Part shown: positions 20,985-33,220 of the stretch, piece by piece | Layout of the letters: each line of letters starts with the position of its first letter | Numbering within the stretch: the stretch's first letter is position 1 | DNA from: Oscheius onirici | Taxonomy: Eukaryota; Nematoda; Chromadorea; Rhabditida; Rhabditidae | NCBI GenBank assembly: GCA_932521025.1 | Contig: OW051468.1 | Location: 7,440,064 to 7,504,063, forward strand | Direction: 5' to 3' | DNA: 64,000 nt | Translations under genes and position numbers: made by a program | The notes under the pieces: generated by a model | What the model saw: only the letters and a program-made list of their open reading frames with translations | What the model was told of the DNA's origin: nothing | Databases searched by the model: none

Positions 20985-23498
20985 AAAAGTTCGCGCTTTC
21001 GACTTGTCAAGACTTGTCGAGACTAAAACTCGAAAAAGCTAGTTGTTGGACTATTCCACCACGACGTCTGCTGCTGTGCGGATGGCTACTTCTACTCTCT
21101 ACCAGGACAGGTGTTTTTATTTTCCCCTATTCTGACTGCACAGTTAAAGTAGACACTGACAATCAGACAGTGCGAACAGTAGCGCCACAGACACTCGCGT
21201 TCTTTTAAGTAAAGAGACGGCAAAAGTGACAGTCAGTTCGGGAATCCGCCATGGACTGACAGCCTTCGAAAGATGGTAGTCACGCTCAGTTTTCCCGGTT
21301 GGGCACCTCCTTGAATCCACAGCGGTGTTTGGTATAGTTCTTGGAGCCCCTGGGACCACTAGGGAAGACTGATAGTTCTCTTTCGCGCTAAAAAAAACTT
21401 ATATTGACAGTCACTGAAAGCTATCTGATAGAATGTTGTCCTTCATTGTTTTGTTTGCTTGCTTTAGTTTTCAAGAATCGAATCTCAAGAATTGTATGAC
21501 ATCAACAACTACCTCCATTTGAACAAATGCAAACTGAAGACAGAATCATCAGGAGACAGAATCATGCAAGGTTAGACTAGTTTTGTGATTTTCTTCATAC
21601 AGCCATCTTCAGAGCAACTGTGTGACGAACTTATGAGAAGTGCCGCTGAACCAATATCATCAATATGCTATCAGTACGAAACTGTCGAGAGGAAGGCGCA
21701 GAAGCACTTCGGAGAAGAGAACTTGACTAACTGTGAAAACGATTGCACTGGAGGCTGAGCTACTAGCCGAAAAGGAGCCGAGAAATGCCAAAACGGAAAG
21801 TCTGTGCAGATGGATCATGGGAACTCTGGAAAAACTGCCAAACTGACAACACAAGAGAGGCTGAGCTAGTATCCGAAAACGAGCCGTGAGAATATTTCAA
21901 AAACGTCATTGGGAGACGGATCATAACAAATTTTTTCGCGATATTGACACGTTATGACATGTCAATATTTTGACAAGTCACGACTGGTCAAGGATTATCC
22001 GTTAACGGAAAAAGCGATAGGAGAAGGGGAGAAAGAGGGTATCTCCAAAATAACAACGGTAAATGCAACAAATAACACGGGGTGTGTAGCAATACGGGAC
22101 TTTTACGCCTGTAGCACGAAAAAAAGACAGTCTCACCACAGTCATCTTTCCAGCATCGTCTGGACAGTAACTCGTTTGCATCAGCTCGACCAGGTTGTTG
22201 ACAAAGACACAGCCTGGGTCTCCGGCTCGACCGTTCAACGGTTGTTGTTCCATCACGTTCCAGCACACTGAGACAGTCTTCTTCGTTGTTCAGCCAGAAT
22301 CAACAGCATGTCTCACAGCTCTCGGTTCTCCGGCTCGACAGTCCATTCACGGAACAATTGGCCACGGCGCGTTTCACAGAACCGTCGTTTCGCATCTTCA
22401 GCCGACGTTCCAACATGTTCCTGCACACAAATCTTCGTGGCTCAACATTCCAGCAGGGTGTCATCTTTCCAGAAAAGTAGCTCACTGAGATTTGAACATG
22501 TCCATGAGTCTTCCTGAAAATCAACAAAAGAAACACGAAGCAAGCGTGTCTATTACAATATAGAGAGACAATGGAGAGCTCTGGATAATTCTGACTCTGG
22601 CAAACTCTTAGACAAAATTTTGTGGTGCACTACGGCTCTGCCATTGACCGGGACGCATAGCCACTGTGAAACGATGATAAAGAGATTTGGAACTGAAATA
22701 GCCTCAGACAGACCAAACAGATCAAAAGCTCTAGACCAAACCACCCTCGGCTGGTTCACAGGACTCCCCTGCCACCAATGGTGCGCTTTGAGCTGACAAA
22801 CATGCTTGAACAGTGGCCAAAACCAAAGACAGAGGCAGAGGTTTGAACAGTCATTTACCCTTCTTGGGCAGCGCTCAACCCGGTCTCAGTGCAATTTAAA
22901 CGAAAAGATTTGCGTCTACCAAAGTCAAAACATCCTGCTCAAGGGGAGAGGGGAAAGAAAATGTCAGCATTTTAGCGCGAAGAAAGAACTATCAGTCTTC
23001 CCTAGTGGTCCCAGGGGCTCCAAGAACTATACCAAACACCGCTGTGGATTCAAGGAGATACCCAAGGTACCAGGAAAACTGAGCGTGACTACCATCTTTC
23101 GAAGGCTGTCAGTCCATGGCGGATTCCCGAACTGACTGTCACTTTTGCCGTCTCTCTACTTTTCAAAAGAACACAAGTGTCTATGGCGCTACTGTTCGCA
23201 CTGTCTGATTGTCAGTGTCTACTTTAACTGTGCAGTCAGAATAGGGGAAAATACCTGACAGAGAGAAGTAGCCGGCAGTACAGCAGAGAACGTCGTCTAG
23301 TGTAGAGAGAAGAGGTAGTTTGAAGATGTGGACTGAAAGAAGGTAGAAAGAGCTATCCTCACAGCAGCAGACGTCGTGCTAGAATAACCCAAGAACTACT
23401 TGCTTTTAGAGTTTTAGCCTTGACAAGTCGACAAGTTTTGACAAGTCGAAAGCGCGAACTTTGAATTTTCAAAACATTGAAATTGTCCCTGTTTACGT
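20985..23498 (+). mobile_element. 2.5-kb DNA element with long terminal inverted repeats, copy A
   Basis: The left arm (about 20985-21392) and right arm (about 22971-23498) are imperfect inverted copies of each other; the right arm has about 120 extra bases. The arms share GTTCGCGCTTTCGACTTGTC and tandem GACTTGTCAAG subterminal repeats. The 1.6-kb interior has only short open frames, at most about 105 codons, and no transposase motif was recognised. The right end continues to GTCCCTGTTTACGT, shared with copy B; the left end is shorter. The structure suggests a non-autonomous or foldback-type (perhaps Mutator-like) transposon, but the superfamily is not established. It begins about 230 bases after the Argonaute relic. 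Confidence 0.82.
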
Positions 23499-23788
23499 GC
23501 TATCATACTTTGCTTGGCTAAAATAGACCGTTAGTCTATTAACAGTTCAAAATTTTTATTTCCTCGATTCAGCTTGGATACCTAATTGTTTGCACCAAAT
23601 TGGTATTACGGTAGACTGACAAGCGTCTTGCAGATACGCAGAGCGTTCGAGTGTTTTGAATTGGGCGATTTGACCCCAAGCTAACCGTCTCTTTTCTCTT
23701 CTTCTTTATTTTCCTTTTGTGAGTTTTTATGCATTGAAATCGAAAGTTATATGTTTAAGATTAACTCTTTTAAAATCTAAAACCACAA
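23499..23788. other. Upstream region of the cyclin gene
   Basis: About 290 bases of AT-rich sequence between the transposon and the cyclin ATG. No acceptor-like site lies close to the ATG, so this gene probably has its own promoter here. Confidence 0.4.
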
Positions 23789-25247
23789 ATGGATTTACAT
23801 CAACGAGTGAGTCTATCGTTGTTTCACAAAAAGCTCTATTCTATCAGAGAGTCACTCGTTCCTCCATCGGAAATAAGGAAAACAGTCTCATCGGCAATCA
23901 AAAGGCCGTTGGAAAAGATGTTGTCGTCACTCGCAGAGCCTTTGGGGATAGCCGTAACACTAAGGAAATAAGAGAGATCAAGGTACATTTTTCCGTCTTT
24001 CCAGACCTAGAACCAATTTCAGCCGACTACCGTGAAACAGCCGAAAGGACCTGCTCTCAAAAAGTGTCCGGTCGCTGCGTCTCCCCTGAAACGACCAGAA
24101 ATCGTGGGAATTGATCGAGAATATCAAACAGCGGAATTTATGGACGACATCTACAACTATCTGCTGATGAAAGAAAAAGATCATGTACTGCCGGAAGACG
24201 GTGTGAACAAGCTTACGATCAAGCCAAAGATGCGCAGTATTCTTGTCGACTGGCTAGTTCAGGTACCTGTTCAAACCAGTGCTTTCGGGTCTTTGCGAAC
24301 TTTCTGATGTTCTGCAAAGCAATTGATCTGTTCTACAACTTTGCAGAACATTAGAAAACTCTAAAATTTCGCCTTTGGACCATAAAAAATGTGTAGTCAA
24401 TTGAGTGATTTGAGCACTATTTGAGGTTGTCTTCTTCAGGTTCACAGTCGCTTCCATCTGTTCGCCGAGACTCTTCATTTGACCGTCTACCTAGTCGACT
24501 GCTGTTTGGCAAAGATGAAGGTGGAAAAATCGGAGCTGCAGCTAGTCGGCATGGCATGTATGCTGGTGGCCTCCAAGTTCGAGGAGATGTACGTTCCGGA
24601 CATCAAGGACTTTGAATACATTGCTGACAACGCCTTCAGCAAGCAACAAATCATGAAAATGGAGATCAAAGTTCTTGGAGCTGCTGAGTGAGTTCAGTTT
24701 AGATAATTCTGCTAACAAAAGATTGGTTCTCAAAACTCGATATTTTCCAAAATTTTAATGTGTTTTCCATTGCAGCTATGTACTCTCTCGTCCTCACTCT
24801 ATGACGTTCATCCGTTGGCTTGCCAAGGAAGCTGAGACTGCTACCCGTCAACAGTACTTGGCAAAATACTTTTCAGAGGTTTGTTACTCGGAATTTTACT
24901 CCTATAAATCTATCAGATTGCCCTGTTGGAAGAAACCGTCGCCCATTTCTTGCCTTCCCAAATTGCCCTCTTGTCTCTTCATCTGGCCTACGCTGTCAGC
25001 AAGAAGGAACTTCCTACAGCTCGCCTAGCGTAATTCTGTCACTGATTTTGTTATTCAATAGTTTAGTAAACTCATACACTGGACCGAGGACGGAGCGACC
25101 GAAGCTGTGCCGACTTTCGCCAAGGCCATTCTTCGAATCCACGGACAGGAGAGACTGGCTGCCCTCAAGAATAAGTACTCGAGCAGCAAGTTCCAATCCG
25201 TCGCCAACATTCCCATCGAAGATCTTGAAATTATCAAACGGCTATAA
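23789..25247 (+). CDS. B-type mitotic cyclin
   Basis: A regulatory subunit of CDK1 at mitotic entry. Exon 1 is MDLHQR, followed by a 41-nt intron and RVTRSSIGNKEN. The N-terminal region holds a destruction-box-like RRAFGDSRN. The cyclin box includes EFMDDIYNYLL, KMRSILVDWLVQVHSRFHL, ETLHLTVYLVDCCLA, ACMLVASKFEEMYVPDI and FLPSQIALLSLHLA. The C-terminal fold ends in EDLEIIKRL at TAA 25245-25247. The MRSILVDWLVQVH wording favours cyclin B over A; B1/B2 versus B3 was not resolved. A hairpin repeat lies in the 24.3-kb intron. All exons join in phase. Confidence 0.88.
24303..24355. repeat. Hairpin repeat in a cyclin intron
   Basis: TCTGATGTTCTGCAAAG (24303) pairs with CTTTGCAGAACATTAGA (24339), a near-perfect 17-bp stem. 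Related TGTTCTGCAAAG/CTTTGCAGAACA half-sites occur at about 11133, 48670 and 54272. Confidence 0.5.
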
Positions 25248-25624
25248 TTTAACCTCTTTCTTACCTCTTTTTTTTGTTTCCTTGACCCTGCATCGATTTC
25301 CAGGAATAAGCAGTCCTTTGAAACTGGATTTGTTGCCGGTTTTTTCCCTTTGCCAGAACTGGACAGTGTGCAGAACTAGCATATCTTTCAAATAGGACCG
25401 AGATTTAAAGGACCGTCTATTTCTATAAGTCTAATAGGTTTTATTTGTGTAAATACTGCGGTCTTTCATTAGCTCAATTTTGTTCTAAGGATCTCGCATC
25501 CATTTATCTATCCATATCTATTAAACAGTTGGAATTGCGTTCTTTTTATCCTTTCGAAGTTGTCTGCTTCGTTTGTATCAGAGCCTTCTTTATATGTTTC
25601 TGGATCTAATTCTGTTCCAGAGTT

Positions 25625-25972
25625 ATGGACAGGGAAAAGGATGGAGTTCGCTGGTTTTTGGGCAAATGGCTTGAAGTGGAGTTGGCAGATGGACGGATCA
25701 TCACAGGACTTCTGGCCTGTACTGACAAAGAGCCAAATATTGTTTTATCTAAGTGAGTTCAGGAGAGTTCCAAAAAAAAACGAGAAAAAAAACTCAGAGC
25801 AGAAGAACGTTGGGACAGATCAGAACAGCCTCGACATATTGGCTTGGCGATGGTTGCTCGTAAGAACGTAAAGAAAATTTTTCTTCTTCCCGCACCTCCT
25901 CCCTCATTTTTGCAAAGAAATCAAGAGCAACCTCCACCGCCCAGTGATTCTCCGGATGATTCAGAAGAATAA
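25625..25972 (+). CDS. NAA38/LSMD1-like LSM-domain protein (NatC auxiliary subunit)
   Basis: Two exons encode about 100 residues. Exon 1 reads MDREKDGVRWFLGKW and LEVELADGRIITGLLACTDK, the Sm1 motif with the LxDGRxxxGxxxCTD pattern of NAA38. Exon 2 carries the Sm2-like RHIGLAMVARKNVKKIFL and a Pro-rich acidic tail. NAA38 is an auxiliary subunit of the NatC N-terminal acetyltransferase. The 45-nt intron is at 25753-25797, and the stop TAA at 25970-25972. A TTCCAG acceptor sits 4 nt before the ATG. Only about 130 bases separate the stop from the next ATG, which suggests an operon. A different small LSM protein is possible but less likely. Confidence 0.82.
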
Positions 25973-26103
25973 AGAGCTTATCGTAGATACGTCTTGTTAG
26001 AGATTTTGCGGCTTCCGGTATAAACACCAATCCGAACTAGATAATTCAGACTGACCAGACTTGTCTACCCTTTTCGCAATCCCTTCCTTATCAGTACAAA
26101 TCG

Positions 26104-27214
26104 ATGCTTCCTGAGGTCCCGTTAGATGTTGCGGCTCTTTTTGTGAGTTTTCCGATAAAATCGAAAAACTTTTCCATAGCAATCTTTGTTTCCAAACGTC
26201 GATGTGAAGCAGATCTTGGAGCACGCTACTCTTCTACAACAGCAATCGGGGTAAGAGGCATTGTTTATTATTACCATGAAAATCAGGGTAGCCCCGACGT
26301 TTTCTGAAACAAACTTGGCCATATTGGCTTCTGGAACAAAACATGATGGGTATTGTCCGGAAGATTCGACTGTTCTTCATCCTCCAGGATACTATGCTCC
26401 AGCTGTCATTTCAGCGTCTCCTGAACCAGAAGAACTCGAAGATGAAGAAGAGTCTGAAGTTCAGGAAGAAATTGGAGAAGACGAGCCGTACCACTTTCAA
26501 ATGGGCCGGATCCCGACCGACCACTATTTTCCGACACATTTTATGCGAGGAACTGTGATCATCTTGAGCAACGGCGAGGAGAAAACTTGTGATCAGCTCA
26601 GTTCTGATGATTTTCTGTTGGCAGCGGGGATGACCAGTGATGTTAATCTGGAAGCCTGTGTGATTATCGAGATCAAGAAGGTGAATGATCTGGTGAGAGT
26701 TGCTTTCATGGTGTCTTCGCACGGCAGAGAGGTGAGCAAGATTCAATAATTTCTTTCCTTTTCGGGATCTCAAAATAAATATAAAGTTTAGAGCGTAATG
26801 GAAGTGCAAAGCGAGCACCCTTTTTACGTTTTGGGCAAAGGCTGGAGCAGTGTCGATCCACCGGGAACGAACAAAGTCTACGGCCTGCAGGCCAAATGGC
26901 TCAAGGTTTGAGACCAGGCTCCGTTTAACCCTGAATAAAGGTTGGAGATACCTGCTTGACTTTGATCTTGGAAGGAGAGAAGGCTCGACAGCATGGTCCG
27001 TCGACAATTCTCTCCAAAGCCATTCTTGCTACTGAACGGAGCCTGGCTCAATCGGATATACGAAAAGAGTTGAGACTGGTAAAGAACCTCAAGAATAGCT
27101 TTTGAATTGTTTCAGGAATCCGGAAGGCGATCAGCTCCTCCCCTCTCCTTCACTCCACCAAAGCGTGTTCGAACATGGTCTGACTCGATGACATGTCCCA
27201 TTTATTCCGAATAG
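26104..27214 (+). CDS. Ataxin-1-like protein with AXH domain
   Basis: Six exons encode about 285 residues. After MLPEVPLDVAALF and a linker with a strongly acidic run (ELEDEEESEVQEE), an AXH domain follows: FMRGTVIILSNGEEKTCDQL, SSDDFLLAAGM, EHPFYVLGKGWSSVDP and VGDTCLTLILEGEK. The end has an ataxin-1-like basic motif (GRRSAPPL...PPKRVRTWSDS), comparable to the nuclear-localisation/14-3-3 region of ataxin-1 and ataxin-1-like. Stop is TAG 27212-27214. AXH proteins are transcriptional co-repressors, so a nuclear role is inferred. The 35-nt intron at about 26909 is among the shortest here. It lies directly downstream of NAA38 on the same strand. Confidence 0.85.
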
Positions 27215-27321
27215 ACAACGCAGATGAGAGAGATCTTGAAGAACTTATTCACAGGGTGAAAATACGGACACAAATACACACTTAATAAATACGAAAGGAA
27301 TGTACAGAAAGGGGGACATGT

Positions 27322-30300
27322 CTATTCCGGATCACTTGGAGCAGGTCGAAGACTCTTCTGGACCTTAAAACGAGGATACTCTTCCGGGTCAGTCAGTCGG
27401 TCCATAATGATGGCCTGAAACATAAATTTGTTCTCATTTTGTATGTCTCAAACTTACATGAATGAGCCACTCGGAGGTAACGACCCAAGAATTATCGCGT
27501 TCAGCTCTCTCCAGCATGACTTCAGTGACCGTGTTGTCGGTCAAGATGACGTCTAGTTTCTCTGCAAATTCTTTCGTTTTTTTTGGCGGAATAAAGGTAA
27601 AAGTTTCTTTGCTTCCATACAGCTAGATCTATTTGAAAACTCTACCTTCACGAGTGATGTCAGTAAGATGTCTCAGAGCTCGACCCCCCATGTAGACTAC
27701 CAGCGGCTCCCAGATGTTGTAATAGCTGATGGCTCTGGGATTGCCGTTCATTCCACCCGAATACACCAGAACATTCTTTCCACGGAGCAGACTGTTCTGA
27801 TTCTGAGGCCTGAAAGCCGATAGGTATTGAGAAATGTAAGAAGAACATACGCCGGATAGGTGTGGTTATCGATACTGGAAGTGCCGGCAGGCAGAATGTA
27901 CTCATTGTAGTCGACCGCTTCCTCGACCTCAATACACTTGTGTATCCATTCGTGAGAGACGCATGGGACGCCCTTTGCCAAGGCTGACAGGTACTTGTGT
28001 GTACGATAGAAGGTGTCCGAGATGAGGAATGGTTGCATATCATTGTGTAGCTCGAGATCCTGAAAATAAACTGTCTCCTCAGAAAACTTTCTTGTTCAGG
28101 CCAAAAACAACGTTTCGGAACTTTCAGATGTCCTGAAAAATTGTAAGGGAGATCACGGAACATCAGAAAGTTAAAAAAAAAAAGCCGTGTTCTACTTCCA
28201 AAAAAAGTAAGAAACATCTTTGGACTAACTCACATGGAAGTCCTCAACAACAAGACCGCCTCTTGATTGAATAAAATCGACAAGCATCTTCTTCTTGAAT
28301 GTGTTATTGCCATCGCGTTGAGCCGAAGTCAAGAGAAAGACCATTCCCGAGAAAATGTTGTTGTCTTCCTCCTCCTCTGCTTCAGCTTCGTTATCCGACT
28401 CATTCTCGGCCTTTTCGTTCTCGGCCAAAATATCCTCGCCTTCCTCGTCATCTTTTCGAGGAGTAGCCTTGGTCTGCTTCTTGACCTGTTTCTTCTTTGA
28501 GACCGGGGTGACTGGGACGGTTGACGGCGTCTTGGGAGTCTCGGCATGGCGTCTGGTTCGGGTGTGAGCAATGTTGTCCGTGGCGACAGCAGTAGCCTCG
28601 ATCGACTTTTGATGAATGTAGTCCTTCCAGTCATTCATATCCAAAGACAGTTTCGACCAGTCGCATCTAAAAGAAATATGAGAACAGAAATTCCAGTGAC
28701 CTACTTGATGTCGTTACCCTTGACTTCTCCTTCATTGTCAAGCAGTCTGATGGTGAAAATGGCCTTGGTCCATTCGCTAGCTGAAGCTGCGTTGGGACAG
28801 GCCATGATGATTGCTCCTTCGTCACCATAATAACACTCTTTTTCAGCTACTACTGCTCGGAGAGGAACGATTCCTTGGGCCGGTATGTCACGAACTACGG
28901 CGTCCTCAATGAACTTGACTTTGTAACGACCGAGACCGTCGCGTCTGAAATCGAATTTTTAGTTCTGTCTGTATGAATCCATTTTGGCAGTAAATCGAAG
29001 AACTTTATGAACCCCCAATTAAATTTATTGTTTTGAATTTTTTTGTGTAAAACTTTCTTCAAAACAACAGATGCAACTAGTCAGTTTGGGGAATAATTGC
29101 TTTTACGAAAACTTTGCTCCAGTTTGGATAGAAAAGAATACTGTGACATGTTGACAGGATGTCAGAGGGACTGAGTTCACGAAAGACAGGGAGTTTTAAC
29201 TGGAAGATTAAAACTACCTATCTAGCCCCCGTTGAAAATATTGAAACTCACTCGGCAACGACGACAGCCGGATAGTAGACCTTGCTGAACACGGCATAGA
29301 CTCTGGCTCCGATTTCAATTGGAGCATGTTCATCTGGAGGATGGTCGACGATCCATTGAGAATCGGCTGACAGGGCTGGTAGTTCGACTTCCTTGTTGGC
29401 CTTCTTGGCAGCCGAGGCAGGAGCAGGAGATGTCTTTCTCTTGCGCGATACCGGAGTTGCAGTCGAGCTTCCCGGCTGATCGAGGTCCATTTCGTCATCG
29501 TCAGTCTCTGTTGTTTTCCTCTTCCGCGCCGGAGGAGCACTCTTTGCGCCTTTTGCAGGCGCAGTTTGTCGTCGTCTTCCCGGAGTCAGATCGGCCAAAG
29601 AGCGGCGATTGACCTGCTTGGGGATAAAGTCTGATAAGTTGCCGACTCTCTCTTCAGCTGCTCTTTCCGTGAAGGTGTACTTTCCACTACCAATTTTGCC
29701 ATATTTGTGAGAGCCAAAGAGCCCTTCCGATACCTGAAAAGTTTAGAGTTTTTACATTTTTTGCTCTCTCACCACAACATTCTTCAAAGGGTCGGGATGA
29801 GCATCCAGCTGTGTGTCCATATCGTAGGGATCAGGCTCGTCAGTCTTTATGACCACTTTTTTAGTTTTTCCACGTCCTTTTGGCGTCTTGAGCTGTTCTT
29901 TTGGCTCTTCTTCCTCTTCTTCCTCATCTTCAACCTTAACTTTTTTAGCCGCCCGAGATCGAGCAGGAGTCTTGGCTGGAGTTGCTTTCGGTTCAGATTT
30001 AGCTCCACGCGCCCTCAACGAACGTGTTTTCGGAATCTCCTCTTCTTGTTCTTCCTCTGAACCTGATTCTTCCTTCTCTTCCTCATCTTCCTTTTCTGCT
30101 TTGGCCTTCTTTCCACGAGGAGTTGCCTTAGTACGAGCACCGCGTCTAGACGATCGAGATATTTTCACTTCAACTTCTTCTTCCGGTTCTTCTTCAACTT
30201 CAGTCTTCGGCTCTTCATGATCTTCCTCTTCCTTTTCTTCAACCACTTTAGTCTCATCTTCTTCAGATTCCATCTTTTTAGGAGCAGTCTTTCCTCGCTT

Positions 30301-31845
30301 AGAGCCTCTTTTCGGAGTAGAAGCTTCGACTTCTACCTCTTCTTCATCGTTCTCCTCCACATCAATTTTCTCCTCACTCGGCTCACGAGCTTGTCCCCTC
30401 CTCCTTCTGCCTGTCGATTTGGGCTCTTCGGTCGTCTGTTCAGACTCTTCCTTCTGACCCCGTCCTCTTCTAAAACCAGACTATTCTAGAACCATTTTTA
30501 TACCCACCTGGTACTTCTCTTGGCAACCGGTGTCTCTTCCTTTTCTTCCGCTTCCTCCTTCTCTTTACCTCGTCCGCGTTTGGTTCCACTGGAAATGGTT
30601 TTCACCTCCTCCTCCTCTTCAACGGGCTGTTCTTCCACTTCATCTTCTTCTTTGGCCCTTTCTCCGCGTCGACTGCTTCTTGGTGTAGCCTCCGCTTTTT
30701 CTTCCTCCTCATCCTCTACAATCTTTCTACGACGCCCTCTGGGAGTTCTAGCAGGCGTTTTGGGAGTCTGCTCAGCTTTGACCGATCGACGAGAACGACT
30801 CTTTGGAACTTCTTCTTCAACCTCTTCCTTTTCTTCGACCGCTTCTTCCTCCGGCTCCTCTTCTGTTATATGCGGTTCTACAACTTCTATGTCCGGTTCC
30901 TCGTCCTCATTCGGCTCAGTAGGCGTAGGAGGAGGACTGTAATGAATCTTTAAATCACTTTCTATTGCCTTACCTTCTGCACTCTTCTTCCGTAGTATGT
31001 ACAGGATCATCGGGGACGGCGTTTTGCTCTTCCACTTGCTCTTGTTCTTCCTCACCAGCTTCTTCTTCGGCTTCCTCCGAAATTTCCACCTGTGGAACGA
31101 CTGCTTCTTCCTCGTCCTCTTCTTCTCTCTGGGCCTCAGCTTCTACCACTTCTTGTCCCTGCAGTGACGGCTCTATCACGATCGGCTCTACAGCTATCAC
31201 CTGTGACGGAGACACTTGTCCGACTACTTCTCTAAAGGAGGAAAAAAATGTCAGGATGTTTTACATTACCAACCTGATTTCGATTTCTGCCTCCTCTGGT
31301 TCGGCTTCAACATCCTCTTCCATCGGTTCCTCTGCCGGCTCTTCTACAACCGGAGTTGATTCTTCTCCCGAGTCTTCAACTTCCTAAAACTTCGCTAATC
31401 ACATAAAAGGGCTGTCTTACCTTCGGATCTGCTTCTTCGATATGCATTGCACTGTCTTCCTTCTCCTCTTGTAACCTACTGGACTTTGTTGTTGTTGCTT
31501 CCTTGTCTTCCATTGAGAGGCCATTTTTCATTGGATCTGATGGCATGGTTACCGTCTATTTTTTATCGACTTACCATCTGTAGTATCTGCTGAATCATTA
31601 GAGTTTTCCTGCGTCTCACTGGGTCCATTAGAAGATTCCTCCTCCTAAAGAAAGTTCTCAGTTTTTGGCGATCAATACCTGTGCTCCGGCAGATTTTCCG
31701 AAAAGACCTCGTCGCATGTTCTGTAGAATATCGTCCGGGACGACTGGATTCTCACCATTTGTGTAGTCTGCCATCAGTGGCTGCTCTAAATCGATTCTTA
31801 CTCATGAACGTTATGCGTTTTTTTACCTGGCGTCTCCTCTGTCAT
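27322..31845 (-). CDS. hsr-9: 53BP1/HSR-9 homologue: acidic protein with tandem Tudor and tandem BRCT
   Basis: A DNA-damage-response scaffold on chromatin. About fourteen exons start at MTEETPEQPLM (ATG 31845-31843). A long low-complexity half follows (about 29750-31650), dominated by Glu runs with repeated basic SRRGxRxKATPRG-type segments. A Tudor region is encoded at about 28710-29350 (ARVYAVFSKVYYPAVVV, GRYKVKFIEDAVVRDI). A paired BRCT region is encoded at 27325-28330 (FSGMVFLLTSAQRD, VSHEWIHKCIEV, and the C-terminal VVTSEWLIHAI region), ending SLRPAPSDPE at TAG 27324-27322. The domain order matches TP53BP1 and C. elegans HSR-9. The Glu-rich exons generate long Ser-rich shadow frames on the plus strand. 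Confidence 0.88.
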
Positions 31846-32481
31846 TTTGTTGGTTGAACCCAATAAAGTTTCCCTTAAAAACACGAAATAAAGTGTTAAC
31901 GAATAGAAAATAGAGAGAAAAGATAAAAATAAGGCAAAAAAAATTTGGAGACAATCAGAAACATCAGTAAGAAAAGCGTTCACCCAGATATTGTGCTTGA
32001 CTCATGATTTTATGTTGAGAATTTATGGTTTATTGTTTTCACAGTATTGATTTCTTTTCTGACGATGAAAAGGAACAAAAAGCGATGAAAATGTAGTGGA
32101 AAAAACCATTGCGATCGGCGTAAACAAATGCTGGAACGTTGAATTTTGAACGGGCATCTGCCTTCTTTGCGCTCTCCCTCGCATTTTGCCCCTGCGTATC
32201 AAAAGTTGGTGCGCAGTTACCGTAGCCCGCCCGGTCTCCTCATTGACCGGCGTCGGCAAATCCCAAAATTTTTCACCCATTTTTAACTGTTTTTGCTCTT
32301 CAAAATTGTTTTTCTCTTGATTTCGGTCCTGAAAAATGGTTCTGTCCGTCTAGTAATGTTTGATAGACAAATTTATGTTCGTTTCCTTCATGAAAAACGG
32401 TTTTTCAATTGTTCTACCATATATTTTCTTCAGTTCTTTTATTTCGTTCTTCTTTGCTAAATTTTATATCTTCCAGGTAAA
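31846..32481. other. Divergent promoter region, hsr-9 / rps-19
   Basis: About 635 bases between head-to-head genes. A CTTCCAG acceptor occurs 5 nt before the rps-19 ATG. No other gene was seen. Confidence 0.5.
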
Positions 32482-33163
32482 ATGGTGAAGGCCACCAGTG
32501 TAAAGGATGTAGACCAGCAAGAGGTCGTTAAGCATATTGCTCAATTTCTGAAGAAGAGCGGAAAGGTGAAGGTTCCCGAATGGTCCGATCTTGTCAAGCT
32601 TGGAACCTTCAAGCAGCTCGCTCCCGTTGACCCCGATTGGTACTTCATCCGCACCGCCAGCATTGCCCGTCGTCTGTACGTCCGTTCCCCAGTTGGTATG
32701 TTTTTCGATCTTTATTTCGTGTCATTGGAACTTCTGCTAGTTGCTATAAGGAAAAACTGACTGGCCAGCGCTGCTAGTCTCGTCGTGCATTTATAGTCTT
32801 GGCCTAGGAAGTTCCAATTTACTGTATTATCTGTGTAGCATTGTGAATTTTCAGGAGTCGGAAATCTTCGTGTTGTCTACGGAGGACAGAACGGACGCGG
32901 TGTCAGACCCAACCACTTCGCCAAGGGATCCGGATCCGTTATTCGCAAGGCCCTCCAGACCTTGGAAGCCCTCAAGTGGGTTGAGAAACACTCGGATGGA
33001 AAAGGACGTGTCCTGAGCAAGCAGGTATGTCTTTCTCTTTGTATTTTTGCCTTACTTTTTTTCCTCAGTTGCTCATTCCATAATTGTATCTTTTCAGGGA
33101 CGTAAGGATCTCGATCGCATTGCCACCGATCTGCGACAGAAGACTGCTCCGGCCGAGTTCTAA
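32482..33163 (+). CDS. rps-19: Small-subunit ribosomal protein eS19 (RPS-19)
   Basis: Three exons (32482-32695, 32855-33024, 33098-33163) encode about 149 residues. The start [20 protein letters not shown] is followed by [63 protein letters not shown] and [15 protein letters not shown]. This is the full length and motif set of eS19, needed for 18S rRNA 3' maturation and 40S assembly. The 159-nt first intron is long for this window. Confidence 0.97.
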
Positions 33164-33220
33164 TTGTTTTGTTTACATGAACTTGTTATTATCACTCTTT
33201 TAGCCGTCTAAAATCTTCAT

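Noticed and set aside
21144-23135. Open frames of 60-109 codons inside transposon copies A and B
   Set aside because: They recur only because the copies are identical. None has a transposase motif, and frames overlap on both strands without a preferred one.
29707-31387. Long Ser-rich and Leu/Phe-rich plus-strand open frames (for example 30520-30942)
   Set aside because: They are exact antisense shadows of the Glu-rich repeats of the minus-strand 53BP1/HSR-9 gene, whose exons, Tudor and BRCT domains are clear.
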